Under the pieces are notes generated by a model. It made no database searches, was not told where the DNA came from, and was given only the letters and a program-made list of their open reading frames with translations. From positions 1 through 8,883 of the forward strand of contig JAEWDJ010000392.1 of NCBI GenBank assembly GCA_023390155.1: a DNA stretch of 8,883 nt. The letters run 5' to 3'. This DNA comes from Actinomycetes bacterium (lineage in GTDB: Bacteria > Actinomycetota > Actinomycetes > Actinomycetales > Microbacteriaceae). Made by a program: the position numbers and the translations under genes. Shown here piece by piece: positions 5,071 to 8,883 of the stretch; position 1 is the stretch's first letter; every line of letters begins with the position of its first letter.

Positions 5071-6875
5071 CGCTCGACCGCTGGCTCGGCCGGCTGCCCA
5101 TCGACTCGCCGTCGGTGTTCATGAAGCAGCTCCCCACCCTGGTGGGCGTCGTGCTCGCCCTCATCGTGCTGTTCATCCCGGGCTTCGTGCCGATGACGCA
5201 TCCCGAGTACCTGCTGGCGGGCCTCGCCGTCGTGGCGGTGGCGACTCTCCTCGCGGCGGCCGTCCCGTGGCAGCGCATCCATCCGGGCTGGCTCGTCAGC
5301 GTCCCGGTCCTGTCGCTGCTCGGCATCGGGATGATGCGGCTCGGCACCGGATCGTCCGTCTCGCCGATCAGCGTCATCCTGCTCCTGCCGTTCGTCTGGA
5401 TCGCGACGGAGGAGGGGCGCCGCAACATCCTCATCGCGGCGCTCGGGATGTTCGCCGTCCTCATCGCCCCCGTGCTCGTCCAGAGTCTGCCGAGCGCGCC
5501 GGTCGACCTGGCCCGGGCGATCTTCTCGCCCCTCGTCTACCTGATCGTCGCGACGGTCATCAACGAGATCGCCCACCGCCTCCGCGCGCAGCTCGCCACC
5601 AGCCGTGCGGCGGCCGAGCAGCGCGCGGAGCTGCTCGCCCAGGCGGTGAAGGCGCAGGACGAGCTGGTGCTGAACGAGGCCCGCCTCAAGACCGCCAACC
5701 GGCTCATCCAGAGCATCTGGAACGCCGTGACCGAGCAGTCCGTGATCGGCACCGACCTCGACGGGCTGATCGACGTGTGGAACCCGGGCTCGGAGAAGAT
5801 GCTCGGCCTCACCGAGAAGCAGGTCGTGGAGGGGAGGCGGCACATCGTCGACTTCCACCTCACCTCCGAGCTGGAGGAGCGCCTGCGCGACATGGACGCA
5901 CGCTTCACGACCGTCGCCAGCGCGGACGACTTCTCCGCGCTCGTCGACACCGTGCGGGCCGGGTACGCGGACGTCCGCGACTGGACCTACGTGCGCGCCG
6001 ACGGCAAGCTCGTCCCGGTGCAGGTCGCGGCCACGCCGCGCATCGACGAGAACGGCCACCGGGTCGGCTTCATCTTCGTCGCCACCGACATGACCCAGGC
6101 GCGCGAGTTCGCGCGGCTCAAGGACGAGTTCGTCGGGCTCATCTCGCACGAGCTGCGGACCCCGCTCAGCTCGATCCTCGGCTACCTGGAGCTGATGCGC
6201 GACGACGAGGAGTCGCCCCTGTCGGAGGAGCAGCTGCAGTACCTGGGCGTCGCCGAGCGCAACGCGCACCGGCTGCTGCGCCTGGTCGGCGACCTGCTCT
6301 TCACCGCGCAGGTGGAGTCGGGACGCTTCCCGCTCGACATCAAGGACGTGGTGCTCGGGTCCGTCGTCGCGGCGTCGGTGGAGTCGGCCCGGCCGGTCGC
6401 CGGGGCCGCCGGCGTCACCCTGGTGAGCGACGTGCCGGACGAGCCGGTGGAGGTGCGCGGCGACGCCGTGCGGCTCGGCCAGGCCGTCGACAACCTGATC
6501 TCCAACGCCGTGAAGTTCACGCCGTCGGGCGGCACGGTCACCGTCGCACTCCGGCGGAACGGCGACGAGGCGGTGATCGCCGTCTCCGACACCGGGATCG
6601 GCATCCCGGCCGTCGAGCTGAGCCAGCTCTCCCAGCGCTTCTTCCGGGCGTCCACGGCGACGCGGAACGCGGTGCCCGGCGTCGGTCTCGGGCTGACGAT
6701 CACCAAGGCGATCGTCACCGCGCACGGCGGGCGCCTCGACATCGCGAGCGAGGAGGGCGTCGGCACCTCCATCAGCCTCGTGCTGCCGGTCGAGACGCCG
6801 CAGCCGGTGACCGAGGCCCTGCCCGGCGCCGAGTCCCTCCCGGCCGCCGGCTCGGTCGGCGGGGGTGCGTCGTGA
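5067..6875 (+). CDS. Membrane PAS-domain sensor histidine kinase
   Basis: The 602-residue protein has, in order, five or six hydrophobic segments (about 22-41, 48-66, 75-90, 100-113, 120-139, 151-166), a charged helical linker with coiled-coil character (170-210), a PAS domain (about 211-345), a HisKA dimerisation helix with H361 in SHELRTPLSS, and a HATPase domain. The HATPase has the N box (N476, N480 in DNLISNAVKF), G1 box DTGIGI (508-513) and G2 box GVGLGLTI (538-545). A Gly/Ala/Pro-rich tail closes it (575-602). All catalytic motifs are intact. There is no large extracellular domain, so the stimulus is probably sensed within the membrane or by the cytoplasmic PAS domain. The two receiver-containing proteins of the same operon are its expected targets. 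Start ATG 5067 overlaps the receiver stop. Confidence 0.95.
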   Translation: MTLDRWLGRLPIDSPSVFMKQLPTLVGVVLALIVLFIPGFVPMTHPEYLLAGLAVVAVATLLAAAVPWQRIHPGWLVSVPVLSLLGIGMMRLGTGSSVSPISVILLLPFVWIATEEGRRNILIAALGMFAVLIAPVLVQSLPSAPVDLARAIFSPLVYLIVATVINEIAHRLRAQLATSRAAAEQRAELLAQAVKAQDELVLNEARLKTANRLIQSIWNAVTEQSVIGTDLDGLIDVWNPGSEKMLGLTEKQVVEGRRHIVDFHLTSELEERLRDMDARFTTVASADDFSALVDTVRAGYADVRDWTYVRADGKLVPVQVAATPRIDENGHRVGFIFVATDMTQAREFARLKDEFVGLISHELRTPLSSILGYLELMRDDEESPLSEEQLQYLGVAERNAHRLLRLVGDLLFTAQVESGRFPLDIKDVVLGSVVAASVESARPVAGAAGVTLVSDVPDEPVEVRGDAVRLGQAVDNLISNAVKFTPSGGTVTVALRRNGDEAVIAVSDTGIGIPAVELSQLSQRFFRASTATRNAVPGVGLGLTITKAIVTAHGGRLDIASEEGVGTSISLVLPVETPQPVTEALPGAESLPAAGSVGGGAS

Positions 6876-7678
6876 GCGCGATCGCCGTCGCGGTCGTGCA
6901 GACCTCGCCCCGCGACGACCGGGCGCACAACCGGGACCTCGTCACGGGACTCATCGCGGTGGCCGCCGAGCGCGGCGCCCGGCTCGTGGTGTTCCCGGAG
7001 TACTCCTCCTACTTCACGGATCCGCTCGGTGCGTCGTTCGCGCGCAACGCGGAACCGCTCGACGGGGACTTCGTCTCCGCCGTCGCCGCCGCGGCCCGTG
7101 ACCACGATGTCCACGTGGTCGCCGGGCTGGTCGAGAGCTCGAGCGAGCGACACCGCTTCCAGAACACGCTCGTCGCCGTCGACCCGACCGGGGATGTGGT
7201 CGCCGTCTACCGCAAGCAGCACCTCTACGACGCCTTCGGATCGAAGGAGTCGGACTGGGTGGTGCCGGGTGCGCCGGGGGAGCCGCAGCTCTTCGAGGTG
7301 GACGGCATCCGCGTCGGCCTGCAGACCTGCTACGACCTGCGCTTCCCGGAGGTGACGCGCGTCCTCGCGGACGCCGGCGCCGATCTGGTGGCCGTCCCGG
7401 CGGAGTGGGTGCGGGGGCCCCTGAAGGAGCACCACTGGTCCACGCTGCTCCAGGCGCGCGCGATCGAGAACACCCTCTACCTGGCGGCGGCCGACCACGC
7501 GGTCCCGAGCGGGGTGGGCTCGAGCGCGATCGTCGACCCCATGGGCGTCACGGTCGCCGCGGTCGGCGAGGCGCCCGGGCTCGCCGTGGCGGAGGTGTCC
7601 GCCGAGCGTGTCCGCCAGGTGCGGCAGGTCAACCCCGCGCTGGAGTTGCGACGCTACCGGGTGGTCCCGCGGGACTGA
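6872..7678 (+). CDS. Carbon-nitrogen hydrolase (nitrilase superfamily, Nit/omega-amidase-like)
   Basis: The 268-residue protein carries the complete Glu-Lys-Cys triad of the nitrilase superfamily: E43 in VVFPEYSS, K115 in YRKQHLYD, and C153 in QTCYDLRFPE. The CYDLRFPE context and the length near 270 resemble Nit1/Nit2-type amidases (deaminated-glutathione amidase, omega-amidase) more than true nitrilases, which are longer. It would hydrolyse a small amide to acid and ammonia in the cytoplasm. The exact substrate is not determinable here. GTG 6872 overlaps the kinase stop (GTGA), so it is co-transcribed with the signalling genes and is the last gene of the operon. The upstream G-rich run (6858-6866) is a weak ribosome site, suggesting translation is coupled to the kinase. 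Only 7 bp separate its stop from the convergent aminotransferase stop. Confidence 0.92.
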   Translation: MSAIAVAVVQTSPRDDRAHNRDLVTGLIAVAAERGARLVVFPEYSSYFTDPLGASFARNAEPLDGDFVSAVAAAARDHDVHVVAGLVESSSERHRFQNTLVAVDPTGDVVAVYRKQHLYDAFGSKESDWVVPGAPGEPQLFEVDGIRVGLQTCYDLRFPEVTRVLADAGADLVAVPAEWVRGPLKEHHWSTLLQARAIENTLYLAAADHAVPSGVGSSAIVDPMGVTVAAVGEAPGLAVAEVSAERVRQVRQVNPALELRRYRVVPRD

Positions 7679-7685
7679 GCGGCGG

Positions 7686-8882
7686 TCAGCTCCCGAGCGC
7701 CGCGAGCCGGCGCGCCGCCTCCTCCAGCACGTCGATGCGCTTGCAGAAGGCGAAGCGGACCAGCGAGCGCGTGCGGTCGGCGTATGCGTCTCGGCAGAAC
7801 GCCGCGAGGGGGACGCCGACCACCCCCGCGAGCTCCGGCAGCGCCCGGCAGAGCTCGGCGGCGTCCGGATGCCCGAGCGGAGCGGCGTCCGCGACGACGA
7901 AGTAGGTCCCGTCGGTCGGGAGCACGCCGAACCCCGCGTCGCGCAGCCCGGCGGAGAGCACGTCGCGCTTGTGCGCCAGGTCGGCGGCGATCCCGGTGAA
8001 GTACGCGTCCGGGAGGCGCAGCCCTGCCGCGATGGCGGGCTGGAAGGGAGCGGCGTTGACGTAGGTCAGGAACTGCTTCACCGCGAGGACGGCCGTCACC
8101 AGCTCGGGCCGTGCGGTGAGCCAGCCGACCTTCCAGCCGGTGGTGTTGAAGGTCTTTCCGCCGGAGGAGATCGTCACCGTGCGCTCCGCCGCCCCGGGGA
8201 GCGTCGCCACCGGGACGTGCTCCGGCCCGAAGGTGAGGTGCTCGTAGACCTCGTCGGTGACGATGACGGCGTCGTGGCGCTCGGCCAGCTCGACCACGGT
8301 CTGCAGCAGTTCGCGGTCGAACACGGTGCCGGTGGGGTTGTGCGGCGTGTTGACGAGGATGACGCGGGTGCGGTCGGTGACCGCCTCCCGCAGCCGCTCG
8401 GGATCGGGCGCGAACGCGGGCGGTTCCAGCGGCACGGTGACGTGCCGGCCGCCGGCCAGCGCGATCACCGCGCCGTATTCGTCGTAGAACGGCTCGAAGG
8501 TGACCACCTCGTCGCCGGGCTCGAGCAGTGCGAGGAGCGTCGCGGCGATCGCCTCGGTCGCGCCGGCCGTGACGAGCACCTCGCGGTCGGGGTCCGGCTC
8601 CAGCCCGTAGAAACGGCGCTGGTGCTCGGCGATGGCCTCGCGGAGCACCGGCACACCGGGGCCGGGCGGGTACTGGTTGGCTCCCGACCGGATGGCCTCG
8701 ACGGCCGCGTCCAGCACGGCCGCCGGGCCGTCCTCGTCGGGGAAGCCCTGGCCGAGATTGATCGCGCCCGTGCGACCGGCCAGCGCGCTCATCTCGGCGA
8801 AGATCGTGGGCCGCACGGAGCCGTCCTGCCCGAGCAGTCCCGCACCGCCGGCGGCGCGTCGCCACGCTCCCGGGATCGTCAT
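7686..8882 (-). CDS. dapC: PLP-dependent aminotransferase, DapC / kynurenine-glutamine transaminase type
   Basis: The protein is 398 residues, complete, a fold-type I class I/II aminotransferase. Visible motifs are INLGQGFPDEDGP (41-53), NQYPPGPG (69-76), HNPTG with N182, D210 in VTDEVYEH, the PLP Schiff-base lysine K243 in SSGGKTFNTTGWK, and substrate-carboxylate arginine R376 in LVRFAFCKR. Many stretches are as I recall them in the mycobacterial N-succinyl-diaminopimelate aminotransferase (FAEMSALA, VTAGATEAIA-like, FCKR), hence the symbol. The same family includes methionine and glutamine-phenylpyruvate transaminases, so substrate is less certain than fold. In the lysine/peptidoglycan pathway DapC forms N-succinyl-LL-diaminopimelate from glutamate. 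ATG 8882 is at the window edge, so its ribosome site and promoter are unseen. An internal start nearer the family's usual N-terminus (before FAEM, residue 28) cannot be excluded. Confidence 0.88.
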   Translation of the reverse strand: MTIPGAWRRAAGGAGLLGQDGSVRPTIFAEMSALAGRTGAINLGQGFPDEDGPAAVLDAAVEAIRSGANQYPPGPGVPVLREAIAEHQRRFYGLEPDPDREVLVTAGATEAIAATLLALLEPGDEVVTFEPFYDEYGAVIALAGGRHVTVPLEPPAFAPDPERLREAVTDRTRVILVNTPHNPTGTVFDRELLQTVVELAERHDAVIVTDEVYEHLTFGPEHVPVATLPGAAERTVTISSGGKTFNTTGWKVGWLTARPELVTAVLAVKQFLTYVNAAPFQPAIAAGLRLPDAYFTGIAADLAHKRDVLSAGLRDAGFGVLPTDGTYFVVADAAPLGHPDAAELCRALPELAGVVGVPLAAFCRDAYADRTRSLVRFAFCKRIDVLEEAARRLAALGS

Positions 8883-8883
8883 G

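Noticed and set aside
3513..6725. 1070-codon open frame on the minus strand across the operon
   Set aside because: It is antisense to five genes with clear catalytic motifs. Its translation is a low-complexity Arg/Gly/His/Asp mix typical of GC-rich shadow frames, with no recognisable domain.
5267..6871. Long N-terminal extension of the C-N hydrolase frame (open from 5267)
   Set aside because: The extension is read in a second frame of the kinase gene and is arginine-rich noise; homology begins at GTG 6872 (SAIAVAVVQT).
7679..7703. Possible bidirectional terminator between the convergent genes
   Set aside because: The stem is only 6 bp with a 13-base loop and no T-run; chance inverted repeats of this size are common at this GC content.

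Overview
The window is very GC-rich and gene-dense, with codons ending mostly in G or C. It reads like a chromosome segment from a high-GC actinobacterium. Microbacteriaceae is my best guess, from overall protein style and a mycobacterial DapC-like aminotransferase, but no marker gene here fixes the genus.

Left part (1-1568), minus strand. An intact initiator tRNA (tRNA-fMet, 1568..1492) is followed by a strong rho-independent terminator (1487..1446). After only about 54 bp comes a long open frame, 1392..1, that runs off the left edge. Its 464 visible residues match the DUF3375 family, which is JetA, the kleisin-like subunit of type I Wadjet anti-plasmid SMC systems. jetB, jetC and jetD would be expected further left, outside the window.

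Central part (1703-7678), plus strand. Seven genes form one very compact operon. In order they are: a response-regulator receiver domain fused to a PIG-L/LmbE-type deacetylase; an ATP-grasp ligase; a PHP-family metal phosphoesterase; a 51-residue single-pass membrane protein; a stand-alone receiver protein; a multi-pass membrane histidine kinase with a PAS domain; and a nitrilase-superfamily carbon-nitrogen hydrolase. All six junctions are 4-base overlaps, and they alternate ATGA, GTGA, ATGA, GTGA, ATGA, GTGA. No protein in the operon carries a recognisable DNA-binding domain. The kinase therefore appears to signal to one pure receiver and one receiver joined to an enzyme, next to a set of small-molecule enzymes. 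This operon is the best candidate in the window for an undescribed system: a sensor-controlled small-molecule or glycoconjugate modification pathway. The substrate cannot be told from sequence.

Right part (7686-8882), minus strand. A complete class I/II PLP-dependent aminotransferase of the DapC / kynurenine-glutamine transaminase type converges on the operon, with 7 bp between the two stop codons. Its start codon lies at the window edge, so its promoter is not visible.

The 134-bp gap at 1569-1702 lies between the divergent tRNA and operon and must hold both promoters. There is no gene-free stretch longer than 300 bases. I saw no insertion sequence, CRISPR array or origin.
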